Program-made: the position numbers and the translations under genes
Notes under the pieces: generated by a model
What the model saw: the letters and a program-made list of their open reading frames with translations, nothing else
Database searches by the model: none
Told to the model about the DNA's origin: nothing
Source of the DNA: G965232465 sp965276005
Lineage (GTDB): Bacteria > Pseudomonadota > Alphaproteobacteria > JAQWUY01
Assembly (NCBI GenBank): GCA_965276005.1
Contig: OZ254962.1
Span: 1,054,001-1,118,000, forward strand
Length of the DNA: 64,000 bases
Direction: 5' to 3'
Shown here: piece after piece, positions 1 through 9,349 of the stretch
Layout: every line of letters begins with the position of its first letter
Numbering within the stretch: position 1 is the stretch's first letter

Positions 1-2
1 AC

Positions 3-848
3 AACAATGCGGGATTAAATACCACACATGTTATCCGTACACGGGAAAATATCGATGATATGTTTCATACCGCACGGGTTAATGACAATGACACATTGCA
101 ATTTGCAACCAATACAACATTTGTACATCATCTGTACAACAGTTTAACCAAACCTATTGTCGGTCAAGACCATGTACAGACAGAACATATAAAATATAGC
201 GTATTCGTAGGTCCTGCATTACATCCTAATAGCACAGCAGGCATTGTACAAAATATCCCACAAGCCATTGCCGACCCGGACAAAACCTATATTGGTTTAC
301 CTTTGGATTTACCCAATGGCGGGCAACATTTTATCAAATTATCCGAATTACCCAATTTTAAACCAGACCCTGAAATCCGCTATACAGGGCATCACATCAC
401 CGTTAACACATATTTAGAAGACAGAGGACAGGCTTTGGGGGCGGATATGCAGGTAAACCACGCACACAGACACGAACCCTTGTGGCAACAGATGTGCGGC
501 AATGCAGAAGTCCACACGGTGGCTTCGTACTGTCAAGCCATATGTAACGATATAAGCACCCAAAATGACATACGCATAAGCTTAGGCATGATTGAAAAAG
601 AAACCCACTTTGTGGTAACGCCTATCACTCAAAATGACACCATTCACTATGGCAATTCTACAGCCCACAGAAGCATAGACGGGGCGGGACAACAGGTAGT
701 ATCGCATATAAACGCTATCACCCCCCCTGAAAACAATATCGCCTTGACCGCAAACGATAAACAGCACCATCCCCCTACTACAGACACACCCGTTAATAGC
801 GGTATAACCGTACAGCACAAAACCCGTGATACAGAAATAGAAATGTAA
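3..848 (+). CDS. C-terminal part of an accessory protein paralogous to the DUF2493-type gene at 1306-3351 (start outside window)
   Basis: The frame is open from the left edge, so the true start lies upstream; the first internal ATG is at 60. The last ~220 residues align with the C-terminal third of the 681-residue protein downstream. Shared landmarks are a 'DP-DK-YIGLPL' block, 'GGQHF-K-SEL', a 'YTG-ITVN-Y' strand, 'HTVASY-Q' and the terminal 'EIEM'. The two look like tandem duplicates separated by one small gene. I do not know what this C-terminal domain does. The DUF2493 domain of the paralogue would lie outside the window here, if present. Codon use matches the neighbours and no frame damage is visible. 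Confidence 0.75.
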   Translation, partial: NNAGLNTTHVIRTRENIDDMFHTARVNDNDTLQFATNTTFVHHLYNSLTKPIVGQDHVQTEHIKYSVFVGPALHPNSTAGIVQNIPQAIADPDKTYIGLPLDLPNGGQHFIKLSELPNFKPDPEIRYTGHHITVNTYLEDRGQALGADMQVNHAHRHEPLWQQMCGNAEVHTVASYCQAICNDISTQNDIRISLGMIEKETHFVVTPITQNDTIHYGNSTAHRSIDGAGQQVVSHINAITPPENNIALTANDKQHHPPTTDTPVNSGITVQHKTRDTEIEM

Positions 849-870
849 TTTTACACAAAGGACTTTTACA

Positions 871-1293
871 ATGATAGAAAATACAGATACACATGTACAC
901 CATCAGCCAAAATGGCAAGCAACCACAAAAGCCATGCACAACATATGGGACAAAATCCATGCGTTAGCAGACAATCCGCACATGCACCCCCTATTACAGG
1001 ATATGGCAGAACAAACCCTATGGGACATGGTTAAAGCCACATATGACGAGATGTATGACGCTATGCAGCAAGAGAATACCGCAAAAAACGCCCTCGATTT
1101 TCATATCGACAATATCGGAGAATATGAAATGGACAACGAACGCCTGCGACTAAGGCGAGAGTGTGTGATGGCAAACAAACACTATTTTGAAGCCACATTT
1201 GTACATACCCAAGCAAAGGCTGTGTTCGAACACTTAACCGGCAAAGCGTGGGCAATAACTTTAACACAACCGCCCACTGATGATAAACAATAA
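871..1293 (+). CDS. Hypothetical protein, 140 aa, probably helical
   Basis: It starts 22 bases after the previous stop, behind an AAAGGAC ribosome-binding site, and ends 12 bases before the next gene, so the three genes probably form one operon. The sequence is rich in Ala, Glu, Asn and His with few breaks. A charged central stretch (about residues 45-100) would suit a long helix or short coiled coil. There is no signal peptide, membrane segment or recognisable catalytic motif. I do not recognise the family. Its position between two paralogues suggests it belongs with them functionally, but that is inference from context. Confidence 0.7.
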   Translation: MIENTDTHVHHQPKWQATTKAMHNIWDKIHALADNPHMHPLLQDMAEQTLWDMVKATYDEMYDAMQQENTAKNALDFHIDNIGEYEMDNERLRLRRECVMANKHYFEATFVHTQAKAVFEHLTGKAWAITLTQPPTDDKQ

Positions 1294-1305
1294 GGGAGAA
1301 AACCT

Positions 1306-3351
1306 ATGGCTGACATACAAAATAAAATCACTGGTGAATGGGAATATGTAAATCCCGTAGACAACATTGCTAATCCCGAAGAGGGAAATAGCCATACGCA
1401 ACACCTTATGGACGCTATGAAACTATATGGTGCTGCTGCCCCTGAAACGGGAGAACGGGACACAAGAGCAGATATTCCCGATAGCATTAGGGATAGTTTC
1501 GAAGCCAGTTTCCAAAATATACATACGGCTATGGGCGGGCATACCAATGGCGAATCCATCAAAAATATGATAGGGGCGGTTATGCTAGACAGCCTATATT
1601 CTGTGGTCAATGCTTATGAAAAAGAAGCCGATTACAATTTGGACAAATTAAACACTGTTATCGAAGCAATTTCAAAAAACGATTTAGGGCAAATGGAACC
1701 CATGCCCAAGCAATCCCTAAACGACATCGAACAAATGGAAGTGATAGGCAACAAATACGACTCTGCCATGAATACCTATCAAAACGCCGACACAGCCGCC
1801 CGTCAATACGCAGATCTAGCAGCCGATGTGTCCCGGGCGTATTATAACACATTCGGCGTAAATCACGGCAAAGAAGGGGTATATTTCACCAAAGACAATA
1901 TAAAAGCATACATCAACGCAAACACACAACCTGTTATCATTTTCGCCAGCAACAAAAAAGCACAATATGACAGTTTGGATAAGATAGAAAACACCTTAAA
2001 CGGACGGCTAGCAAAAAACCCTAATATGATACTGGCAATTGCCGGCACCGACGACAAAGCCAGTGCCATTGCCATAAACTGGGCAACCAAACACAATGTT
2101 ACAGTCGATCAACACACATTAAGAACAGGGGTTAAAAACGATGCTTACCCTCGCAACGATCGCATAATAAACGCCTATGGCAATCGGATTAAAGGGGTGA
2201 TAACCTGTGGGGATAGTGGCGTCATAGCCAACCTTATCAACAAAACATCAGAACGGGGCATTGCAAAACTAGACTTAGACGCCAACTATGACCACGCCAC
2301 CCGCCCAATTAAACCCCATTTAGTGGCACCCGTTCCCTCGCAAATAGCACTAGCAGACGACAAACAACAGCAGATAGCCTTGACAGATGCAAAAACCGTA
2401 GGGCAGTACATGTATAGCCTTATGCGACAACGGGGCATCACAGAAACAACATATACAGCACAATGTACCAATATAGCATTCGTACATAATGGCAATAATC
2501 GGCAGCATGTGTTTACCTTGTCGAGCAATCAAATAAAAGACATGCAGGTAGGCACTATGGGACAGGATAACAATTTAAGCAGGTTGCACGACCGAATGAC
2601 CCACAATGGCACCGTATCGGCTGTTTTGCCCACAGACAAAGCAGTTTTAGATACCACCCACATCGCATCCTTTAACAAGGACATTAACGACATTGTACAA
2701 GAAAAACAGCAATTCGCCGATGCTTTAAAGGCATTGCAAATCGGCAACCAAGACCCGGATAAGGTATATATAGGCTTGCCGTTAGAGAAGGGCGGACAAC
2801 ACTTTGTCAAGGTATCCGAATTAAAAGATTTTACCGCCCCATCAGAAATGAAATACACAGGCAATCAAATAACCATCAACCAATATCACAGCGACCGTAT
2901 GGCAATGTTTGACGCACATAAACACGAACAAGCAAAATCTATTCATGAAGTTATGGGCAATACCCAACACATGCACACTATCGCCTCATACACACAAGAT
3001 TTGTTACAAAAGGGCGAGATAAACTTTGATGATGTCAGTTTTATAAGACGGGAAACAACCCATATGGTTACAGATATGACAGGCGGTTTTGACGCAAAAG
3101 GCTTTACAACCCCGCACCACGATTTAAACGATGCAATAAAGCAAGTATTCGAAAACCAGCAGGTGCAAAACTTACAACAGCAGCAGGCTATACAACCAGA
3201 ACAGCCCGTTTCTGCTGAAATACATTCTACCAGCACCGATATATCCCAACAACAACAGCTATCAACAGCAAATGGCAACAATGGACACGATCACCCTAAG
3301 CCCACGCCGCCAGTAGAAAAATCAAAAGATGATCACGAAATAGAAATGTAA
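1306..3351 (+). CDS. DUF2493 (SLOG-superfamily) domain protein, 681 aa
   Basis: An N-terminal helical region (about residues 90-190) precedes a DUF2493-like Rossmann domain at about 207-325. The domain shows the opening strand 'PVIIFAS', a 'AIAGTDDKAS..AI.WA' segment, the conserved 'RNDRII' and the closing 'GVI..GDSGVIANLINK..ERGI'. This order is typical of DUF2493 proteins on alphaproteobacterial accessory elements. SLOG domains generally bind nucleotides or nucleotide derivatives, but no activity is established for this subtype. The C-terminal third repeats the domain found in the partial gene at the window start, followed by a low-complexity Gln-rich tail. A GGGAG-like site precedes the ATG. 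The DUF2493 assignment is fairly firm; function is unknown. Confidence 0.75.
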   Translation: MADIQNKITGEWEYVNPVDNIANPEEGNSHTQHLMDAMKLYGAAAPETGERDTRADIPDSIRDSFEASFQNIHTAMGGHTNGESIKNMIGAVMLDSLYSVVNAYEKEADYNLDKLNTVIEAISKNDLGQMEPMPKQSLNDIEQMEVIGNKYDSAMNTYQNADTAARQYADLAADVSRAYYNTFGVNHGKEGVYFTKDNIKAYINANTQPVIIFASNKKAQYDSLDKIENTLNGRLAKNPNMILAIAGTDDKASAIAINWATKHNVTVDQHTLRTGVKNDAYPRNDRIINAYGNRIKGVITCGDSGVIANLINKTSERGIAKLDLDANYDHATRPIKPHLVAPVPSQIALADDKQQQIALTDAKTVGQYMYSLMRQRGITETTYTAQCTNIAFVHNGNNRQHVFTLSSNQIKDMQVGTMGQDNNLSRLHDRMTHNGTVSAVLPTDKAVLDTTHIASFNKDINDIVQEKQQFADALKALQIGNQDPDKVYIGLPLEKGGQHFVKVSELKDFTAPSEMKYTGNQITINQYHSDRMAMFDAHKHEQAKSIHEVMGNTQHMHTIASYTQDLLQKGEINFDDVSFIRRETTHMVTDMTGGFDAKGFTTPHHDLNDAIKQVFENQQVQNLQQQQAIQPEQPVSAEIHSTSTDISQQQQLSTANGNNGHDHPKPTPPVEKSKDDHEIEM

Positions 3352-3658
3352 GGAAATGCCATATGTCTCATACTACTGTCACCATAAAAACCAAACCTAC
3401 AAAACGGCAAAAAGATTTATCCTAGTTGTGCAAAACAAACGAAAGGAATCAGGCAAAATGAATTTGAAAAATGCACCCCAAAACCATAACAATACAAATA
3501 TCATTGACAATAAAACAAAAAAGCACTAAACTAAAATTGGATCAAAAATTAGGGTGCGGTCACTATAAGGTGGCACCTGTAATGGTATTTCTTGCAGTGG
3601 TACAGTGGGCTAATAAAGTTATCCATGCTAGCCCCTTATATATTATGGTATCAGCAAT
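3352..3658. other. Intergenic stretch with two tiny ORFs only
   Basis: Only very short reading frames are visible here: a 20-codon frame from an ATG at 3363 and a 23-codon frame from an ATG at 3458 that follows a GAAAGGAA motif. Either could be a leader peptide, but neither has further support. The frame at 3471-3662 overlaps the next start and has poor composition. I see no clear promoter, terminator or RNA. Confidence 0.5.
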
Positions 3659-6600
3659 ATGACAGATATAGATATTTTACAAATTCAGACCAAGCACTAT
3701 AAATCGCCAAATGACGCATTTGAAAAATTATGCCGTCTTTTGTTCGGAGAGTATGGTATAGAACGAGACTGGGATAAGGTTGGTAAATATATCTTTAAAG
3801 GAGGTGTTGCAGATGCAGGGGTTGAATCTTATTGGAAATTTCAAGATGGTCAGGAATATTGTCTACAAGCGAAATTTACAACTGTTAATTTTGATTCAAT
3901 TTTACAACAAGCCACAACCTCTATTGAATCTGCTCTAGCAAAGCACTCAAATTTAACCAAATATTACATTTGTGGTAATTGTGATAAATCAGATGCTAGA
4001 GATGGCAAAAAACACGATGAGGACAAGTGGAATGATGCTGTCGAGAGATGGAAAGAGCTGCCTAATGGTGCCAATGTAGAATTTATCTATTGGGGAAAAT
4101 CTGAGATTGAATGGATTTTATTGCAACCAAAATATTCGGGACTTCGGGAATATTTTTTCAATAAACAGGCTTTATTACAAAATTGGTTTCAAAACCATCA
4201 GGAGCAGGCTATTATCGCAGCAGGCAATCGTTATACAGAAAAGATTCATCAAGAAAATGATAACATAGATAAATTTAAAATTTTTGCTGCCCCTGCAAAT
4301 TTGATACGAAAATTCCATAGGCATAAACATGAACTTTTAACAGAAGTAAAACGCTGTACAGAATTTGATTTGGAAACATTAAATACTGATATACAACCAC
4401 AAGTTAAGAGTTTTATAATAAACAACAATGTGGCATATGAAAAATTACTTCATATGGCGTATGATTCTGGCGATAATATCAGCACGCTAGATGAAATTAC
4501 AAAGGTATTTGATGCATATTATTGGAATGGGCAAAAATATTTAGATGAGAACAAATATAAATTAACAAATAGAACATGGGAAGAACACCTAAGTAGCCTA
4601 ATGGAGCTGTTTGAATATAAAAATGCAAAAACTTTGCTTTTAATGGGTACTGCGGGCGTTGGAAAAACGCACTTTCTTTGTGATTTTATGCAACAAGCCA
4701 GCAATCAGAATATGGTTTCAACTGTGGTTATAATGGGACATACTTTATCCACTACTACAGATGTTTTAGAACAAGCCCTACTGGATAAATTGGATGGTTG
4801 GTGTGACTTTAATTTGTTTCTTAATACATTAAACGCATATGCCCAATTACAAGACCAAAATGCCATATTTATTATTGATGGATTAAATGAATGGTATATT
4901 GGTTCTCGTTCCCGTATTAGGGAACAACTGCAACAGCTCATCCACAAGTTACAAAAGTATTCGAACATTAAATTGATTGTCAGCTACAGAATGGAGTATT
5001 TGAGTGAGCTAAGCGATTCTCCTAAACATTATCCTGATATGTTTGACAAAGTTATAGAACACTATGGATTTAGCAATCCTATTAAAAGTTTTTATGCTTT
5101 TTTAGACCATTACAATGTGCGTTCAGAAAACTTATCTCCCTGTATTCCGGATTATTCCAATCCATTGATTGTAAAGTTAATATGCGAAACATATCAAGGG
5201 AGAACGCTACCTGCATCTATGCAAGGCATCAAACAAGTTTTTCAAAGTTATATTGAAAACTTAGAACAAAAAATTTCAGAAGCTCTGAATCTAGATCCAA
5301 GGGATATGCTTGTAAGCAAAGTTATCAATATCACTATTAAACTTTTGATAGAAAATAATTATAGCATAGATAACACTACTTTAAAAAATGTTATCAAAGA
5401 TATTGATCCAAATTGCTTACATAATTGGCGAAGTTCCATCCTATTTTACCTTGAAAAAGAAGGCGTTATTGTTATTAGCACAGAATATGTATATGTTGCT
5501 TATCAGCGACTAGGAGATTATTTGGTCGCTCGTCACCTTGTAGATAATTGTGCTACACGCACAGATTTCTGCACTGGATTAAAGGTATGTCTGCACTACT
5601 ATCTTTACGGCATATTAGAGTTTTTGGCTATTATCTATGCAGAGAAGTACAAAAATGACTTCATATTAGATATGTGGGAACAATTAAAGCTCTCGATGAA
5701 AAATGTTGATTCATGGCATCAAAAAGATTTAACAGACAATATAATAATTACCTTTATATCAAGCTTGTCCCAACGCAGCCCAGACAGTGTAACCGATAAA
5801 AGCATTAAACTTCTAGAATCCATTAAAAAAGAATATAATGAAGAATATTGGCGGGTATTGATTGAATGTGCCAGCATTCCAAATCATCCACTAAATGCCG
5901 AATATTTACACAATACATTATCCCCTTTATCTATGGCGGATATTGATGCGGATTGGACGCAATTTATTTCACAAAAATATAATGACGATTACGACCCAAA
6001 CGAATATGCCCACTCAAATAAAGAAATAAGTCTGTATTACATCGTATCCCCATATGTGGAAATAGACGCATCTAAACTCAGCCGACAACAAGCATATTTA
6101 CTGTGTATTTTATTTTTATGGCTAACCACCACAACACACCGCAAATTAAGGGAATTGGCAACGCTTGCATGTGTCAATATATTACGCATATACACAGACT
6201 TAATTGTCAACATATACAACAAATTTAAACACTGCAACGACCTGTTTCAACAAGAACGGTTATATGTTATGTTAGAAAGCGTAACCTGTTTTGTTACAGA
6301 TAAACAGGTTTTGTCTAAACTGTGCCATCATATTTATGAAAATGTATTTAATACTGAAATTGTATATCCCAATATCATTATCCGCCGTGCGGCACATTTT
6401 GCTATTAAAAATGCAGAAGAAAAAGGCATAGATATTACCGCATACAATGGAAAAATATACCCTCCTTATAATTATCCAATAATTCCTGTAAAAGACAAGG
6501 CGGCAGTAGAGCAAGAAAAGAAACGATTAGAAGATTTATACGAAGAGTATGGTTCAGGTAGATCCATATATCAATCGGCTTGTTTTGGTGATTTTGCTGT

Positions 6601-7855
6601 GTATGGAGTGAGCAGCATCGATAATTGGTGTGATACAACATTAAACCAAAATCCACCAATAAATAAATACGCAAATAAAATGCAAGATTCGGGATATGAC
6701 AATATTGTCAACAGGCATACCTTATGGATTTGTAACAAAGCATATGGTCTTGGATGGGATTATAACAAACATGGTAAATTTGATGAAGTTTTTCACAGTA
6801 GAGATTGCAGTCCCTCGACCATAGAACGCATAGGCAAAAAATACCAATGGCTTGCATACCATGAATATTTATGTAATTTGGCGGACAATTACCATTATGA
6901 CGGTATGTTTTCAAATTCCAAAGAAAATTATATAACCATAGAGGATATGTGTGGATACAGAGACAGCGACCCGACCACATTGGTGTATAATTTAGAGTAT
7001 GATGGGTGGTCTCTAACCGATTACAATGTATGGCGACGCCCCCATTTGTCACACGACAGTGTATACTCACCCAATTACACCCTTGAACAGCAAATACAAT
7101 GGTTGCATAATGTACAACCAGATGTGTGTAAAGGTGATAAGTCCATCATTGTGCCATATGAAAACGAACAGTGGATAATTGTTTATGACTCTCTTTCACA
7201 ACGGGAGGAAAAGTATAACACAGCAACTACATACAATCGTAAATTTGGTATGTTTATATCGGCAATAGTCATGCCTGATACTGACAAAGATTCTTACATC
7301 AAAATGATAAAGCAAAGTCATAAACAAGGCACGAATGGATTTAAGGAACCCGTCTGTACGGATTATATGATTCATAATGTATACCAAGCGGAATCTCCCA
7401 TACGACACAGGTATATAATAGCAGACGAAAAATTAGATAACGACACCTATTTTGAAATAGCACAAAAAACGCTTATACAACATTTGGATAAGCGAGAATC
7501 TGCGTTTTACAAACCCCATTATCGCCTGATAGAATTGCTTGATTTAAAAATAGATACACACAACAGATTCCAATGGAACGATAATCAAGGCAACCCAGTT
7601 ATTAAAAATGTTATTTTGGAAACAAACGATAACCCAGTCATTGCCCATAAAAACCGTATATTAAAAATACTTAAAGAAAAATCCTATTCCCTAGTTATAA
7701 AAATTGCCGTAAAAAAATGCATTATACCTGATTCAAACAATTATCACAGTAATACTATAGACGGCAGAGTTAGAAAATGGCATTATCACCTGACCACTTA
7801 TGAATTTGCAAAAAACCAAATACAAGAAATATTTCACCATACATATCAATCATAG
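3659..7855 (+). CDS. Nuclease-NACHT STAND NTPase, probable anti-phage sensor/effector, 1398 aa
   Basis: Three parts are visible. Residues ~1-160 resemble a PD-(D/E)xK or Cap4/Mrr-like nuclease, with 'GGVADAGVE' near 48-56 and a 'QAK' catalytic-type triad at 70-72. A NACHT-type P-loop NTPase follows, with Walker A 'GTAGVGKT' at 330-337, Walker B 'IFIIDGLNEW' near 403-412 and a sensor arginine in 'VSYRMEY' near 444. About 900 C-terminal residues look like helical repeats, the usual sensor region of STAND proteins. This layout matches Avs-type and bNACHT defence proteins, which oligomerise on a phage protein and then cut DNA. The acidic residue normally paired with QxK is less obvious than usual. 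The gene is intact and stands alone at the edge of the defence island. Specific Avs class is uncertain. Confidence 0.82.
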   Translation: MTDIDILQIQTKHYKSPNDAFEKLCRLLFGEYGIERDWDKVGKYIFKGGVADAGVESYWKFQDGQEYCLQAKFTTVNFDSILQQATTSIESALAKHSNLTKYYICGNCDKSDARDGKKHDEDKWNDAVERWKELPNGANVEFIYWGKSEIEWILLQPKYSGLREYFFNKQALLQNWFQNHQEQAIIAAGNRYTEKIHQENDNIDKFKIFAAPANLIRKFHRHKHELLTEVKRCTEFDLETLNTDIQPQVKSFIINNNVAYEKLLHMAYDSGDNISTLDEITKVFDAYYWNGQKYLDENKYKLTNRTWEEHLSSLMELFEYKNAKTLLLMGTAGVGKTHFLCDFMQQASNQNMVSTVVIMGHTLSTTTDVLEQALLDKLDGWCDFNLFLNTLNAYAQLQDQNAIFIIDGLNEWYIGSRSRIREQLQQLIHKLQKYSNIKLIVSYRMEYLSELSDSPKHYPDMFDKVIEHYGFSNPIKSFYAFLDHYNVRSENLSPCIPDYSNPLIVKLICETYQGRTLPASMQGIKQVFQSYIENLEQKISEALNLDPRDMLVSKVINITIKLLIENNYSIDNTTLKNVIKDIDPNCLHNWRSSILFYLEKEGVIVISTEYVYVAYQRLGDYLVARHLVDNCATRTDFCTGLKVCLHYYLYGILEFLAIIYAEKYKNDFILDMWEQLKLSMKNVDSWHQKDLTDNIIITFISSLSQRSPDSVTDKSIKLLESIKKEYNEEYWRVLIECASIPNHPLNAEYLHNTLSPLSMADIDADWTQFISQKYNDDYDPNEYAHSNKEISLYYIVSPYVEIDASKLSRQQAYLLCILFLWLTTTTHRKLRELATLACVNILRIYTDLIVNIYNKFKHCNDLFQQERLYVMLESVTCFVTDKQVLSKLCHHIYENVFNTEIVYPNIIIRRAAHFAIKNAEEKGIDITAYNGKIYPPYNYPIIPVKDKAAVEQEKKRLEDLYEEYGSGRSIYQSACFGDFAVYGVSSIDNWCDTTLNQNPPINKYANKMQDSGYDNIVNRHTLWICNKAYGLGWDYNKHGKFDEVFHSRDCSPSTIERIGKKYQWLAYHEYLCNLADNYHYDGMFSNSKENYITIEDMCGYRDSDPTTLVYNLEYDGWSLTDYNVWRRPHLSHDSVYSPNYTLEQQIQWLHNVQPDVCKGDKSIIVPYENEQWIIVYDSLSQREEKYNTATTYNRKFGMFISAIVMPDTDKDSYIKMIKQSHKQGTNGFKEPVCTDYMIHNVYQAESPIRHRYIIADEKLDNDTYFEIAQKTLIQHLDKRESAFYKPHYRLIELLDLKIDTHNRFQWNDNQGNPVIKNVILETNDNPVIAHKNRILKILKEKSYSLVIKIAVKKCIIPDSNNYHSNTIDGRVRKWHYHLTTYEFAKNQIQEIFHHTYQS

Positions 7856-8048
7856 GTAATATCACGGACAGCTACCATAAAATGGTATCACACAAACTGT
7901 TTTCCTACTAAACCCGCCAAATTCAAACAAAATATTTTTCTCTTTCTGGTTTTCAGGGACTATTTTTGGCATTATTTTTTGTTTGTCGTATCGGGCAAAA
8001 ACATATATAGTGTCCGTAAATGATATTTTGTACAGAGAGGCTTTTCTT

Positions 8049-8159
8049 ATGACCCGCATTGATAAAGACCAACAACAATCTAAATTGCATGTGACTATTT
8101 GGCAAATTGCCAACGAGTTACGGGGCAGTGTCGATGGTTGGGATCCAGTTCACTATGCT
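8049..8159 (+). pseudogene. hsdM: hsdM 5' fragment (type I DNA methyltransferase N-terminus)
   Basis: From the ATG at 8049, about 37 codons match the start of type I N6-adenine methyltransferases, notably 'LHVTIWQIANELRGSVDGWD'. The similarity then stops abruptly. The frame runs on to 8378 with unrelated sequence that overlaps the leader of the next gene, so I treat it as a truncated remnant. The matching C-terminal piece of an hsdM gene lies at 13498-13828 on the opposite strand, implying inversion or replacement between them. An AGAGAGG motif precedes the ATG. Confidence 0.8.
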
Positions 8160-8234
8160 TCCCGGCTATGTTCGGATAAAAGATTGGTGGGGTTTTCTTT
8201 TGGGATATGTAGTATGGGTAAAAAAATATTAAAA

Positions 8235-8253
8235 AATCCCTTGACAAGGGATT
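8235..8253. promoter_or_regulatory. 19-bp perfect inverted repeat overlapping a TTGACA -35-like box
   Basis: The sequence reads AATCCCTTG-A-CAAGGGATT: two 9-base arms around a single A. It contains TTGACA (8241-8246), which with GATTAT at 8264-8269 (17-base spacing) forms a plausible + strand promoter for the leader of the Abi_2 gene. On the - strand the arms are followed by a run of T, so it could instead be a terminator. No - strand gene ends here, so an operator role seems more likely. Confidence 0.45.
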
Positions 8254-8274
8254 CGTATTATGCGATTATGCTGG

Positions 8275-8333
8275 CACATCCCCAGTGTACCTCTCCATGC
8301 GAAATAACATGTGAAGTCCCTGGGTTTTCTTTT
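8275..8333 (+). ncRNA. Candidate structured leader RNA before the first Abi_2 gene
   Basis: Downstream of the TTGACA...GATTAT promoter-like pair, a ~60-base segment has an outer stem CCCAG (8281-8285) with CTGGG (8320-8324), an inner CATG/CATG hairpin (8296-8299 with 8308-8311) and a T-rich tail TTTTCTTTT (8325-8333). It ends 32 bases before the Abi_2 start. The second Abi_2 gene has a similarly placed and better-paired RNA. Some AbiF-type HEPN toxins are reported beside small RNAs. Pairing here is modest, so this is tentative. Confidence 0.35.
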
Positions 8334-8365
8334 GTCCGCTTTGTGGATTTTAGGGGAGCTGTACG

Positions 8366-9274
8366 ATGGAAAAAATAGATTATGACAAAGACCATCTGAG
8401 TATTTCCCAGCAAATATCAAAATTACAACAAAAAAAGCTTATATTTCATGATAAATCATATGCTTATGATACTTTACAATACATAGCTTATTATCGCTTA
8501 TCGGGGTATTTACATCATTTTTACATAGATAGTGTGAAATCCGCCTTTATAGACAATGTATATTTTCACGATGTTATAAAATTGTACGGATTCGATAAAA
8601 AATTAAGATTGCTTATATTGGACGCCATTGAAACAATAGAAATTGCCTTGCGAAGTATTATAACTTTAAATATATCGCAAGACAACAAATTTGCTTTTGA
8701 TAATGATACTATATTTTACATGGGTGCCAAAAACTTGGACAATTTTCATGATAGTAGGCATACATGTTGGCATCGGTCGAAAGAGCCCTTTGTACAACAT
8801 TTTAACCAAAAGTATGTAAAACCGCCTGTATGGGTGGAAGTTGAAACATGGTCTATGGGTACCATACGAGATTATATCACTTCTGTTAAGGCAGACTATT
8901 TAAATCCTATAAGTAGAAGGATTGGATCCATAGATAACAAAAGACTCGTAAACTGGATTCGATGTTTTGCCCATATTCGTAATATATCCGCACATCACAG
9001 CCGGCTGTGGAATAAAAATTTAATGCACATAAAATTGGAAAATCGAAAATATAATTTTCACCCACATATGAACACTTGTAACACACATATAAAAGCCTAT
9101 AATCGACAACATAAAACCAATATCGATGTATGTCGCAAGGTATATGTGTTTGGTGTGGGTATTGGTGTCCGCATATACGATTGCCCAGTCGGGGTTGTAT
9201 TTGCCCACAGGGGTGGGAATATAAAATCCGGTGGGAAGTTTGCTATATATAATAATTTCTTGGTTTTCTTCTAG
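8366..9274 (+). CDS. Abi_2 (AbiD/AbiF-type) HEPN abortive-infection protein with a chimeric C-terminus
   Basis: Residues 1 to ~255 match the Abi_2 family: 'YYRLSGYLHHF' near the N-terminus, 'LYGFDKKLRLLILDAIETIEIALR' in the middle, 'PPVWVEVETWSMG', and the HEPN-type 'RNISAHHSRLWN' that supplies the catalytic Arg and His of these RNases. The family protects against phage by abortive infection. From ~9138 on, the reading frame runs through an inverted fragment of a type III res gene, so the last ~45 residues are not native Abi_2 sequence. A GGGAG ribosome-binding site sits 8 bases before the ATG. The catalytic motif is retained, so the protein may still work. A candidate regulatory RNA lies immediately upstream. 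Confidence 0.8.
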   Translation: MEKIDYDKDHLSISQQISKLQQKKLIFHDKSYAYDTLQYIAYYRLSGYLHHFYIDSVKSAFIDNVYFHDVIKLYGFDKKLRLLILDAIETIEIALRSIITLNISQDNKFAFDNDTIFYMGAKNLDNFHDSRHTCWHRSKEPFVQHFNQKYVKPPVWVEVETWSMGTIRDYITSVKADYLNPISRRIGSIDNKRLVNWIRCFAHIRNISAHHSRLWNKNLMHIKLENRKYNFHPHMNTCNTHIKAYNRQHKTNIDVCRKVYVFGVGIGVRIYDCPVGVVFAHRGGNIKSGGKFAIYNNFLVFF

Positions 9275-9275
9275 G
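9138..9275 (-). pseudogene. Inverted fragment of a type III res gene (endonuclease motif region)
   Basis: Read on the - strand, this stretch encodes 'FYIPTPVGKYNPDWAIVYAD', the PD-(D/E)xK segment of a type III Res subunit. It aligns with about 28708-28848 of the intact res gene in this window, but with many silent differences. It therefore derives from a related, already diverged copy rather than from a recent duplication. It now supplies the 3' end of the Abi_2 reading frame on the + strand. Confidence 0.8.
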
Positions 9276-9349
9276 TAGCGTACTCATAAAAAAGGTTGTT
9301 TAATTGTTAGAAATGTGATTCACTGGTATTTAGGGTTTAATTTTTGGAC

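Noticed and set aside
3471..3662. 63-codon + strand frame before the NACHT gene
   Set aside because: No ribosome-binding site, low-information Lys/Thr-rich start, and overlap with the start of a well-supported gene.
8231..8253. - strand rho-independent terminator reading of the 19-bp inverted repeat
   Set aside because: The T-run fits, but no - strand gene ends nearby, and the repeat sits exactly on a TTGACA box, so I favour an operator.
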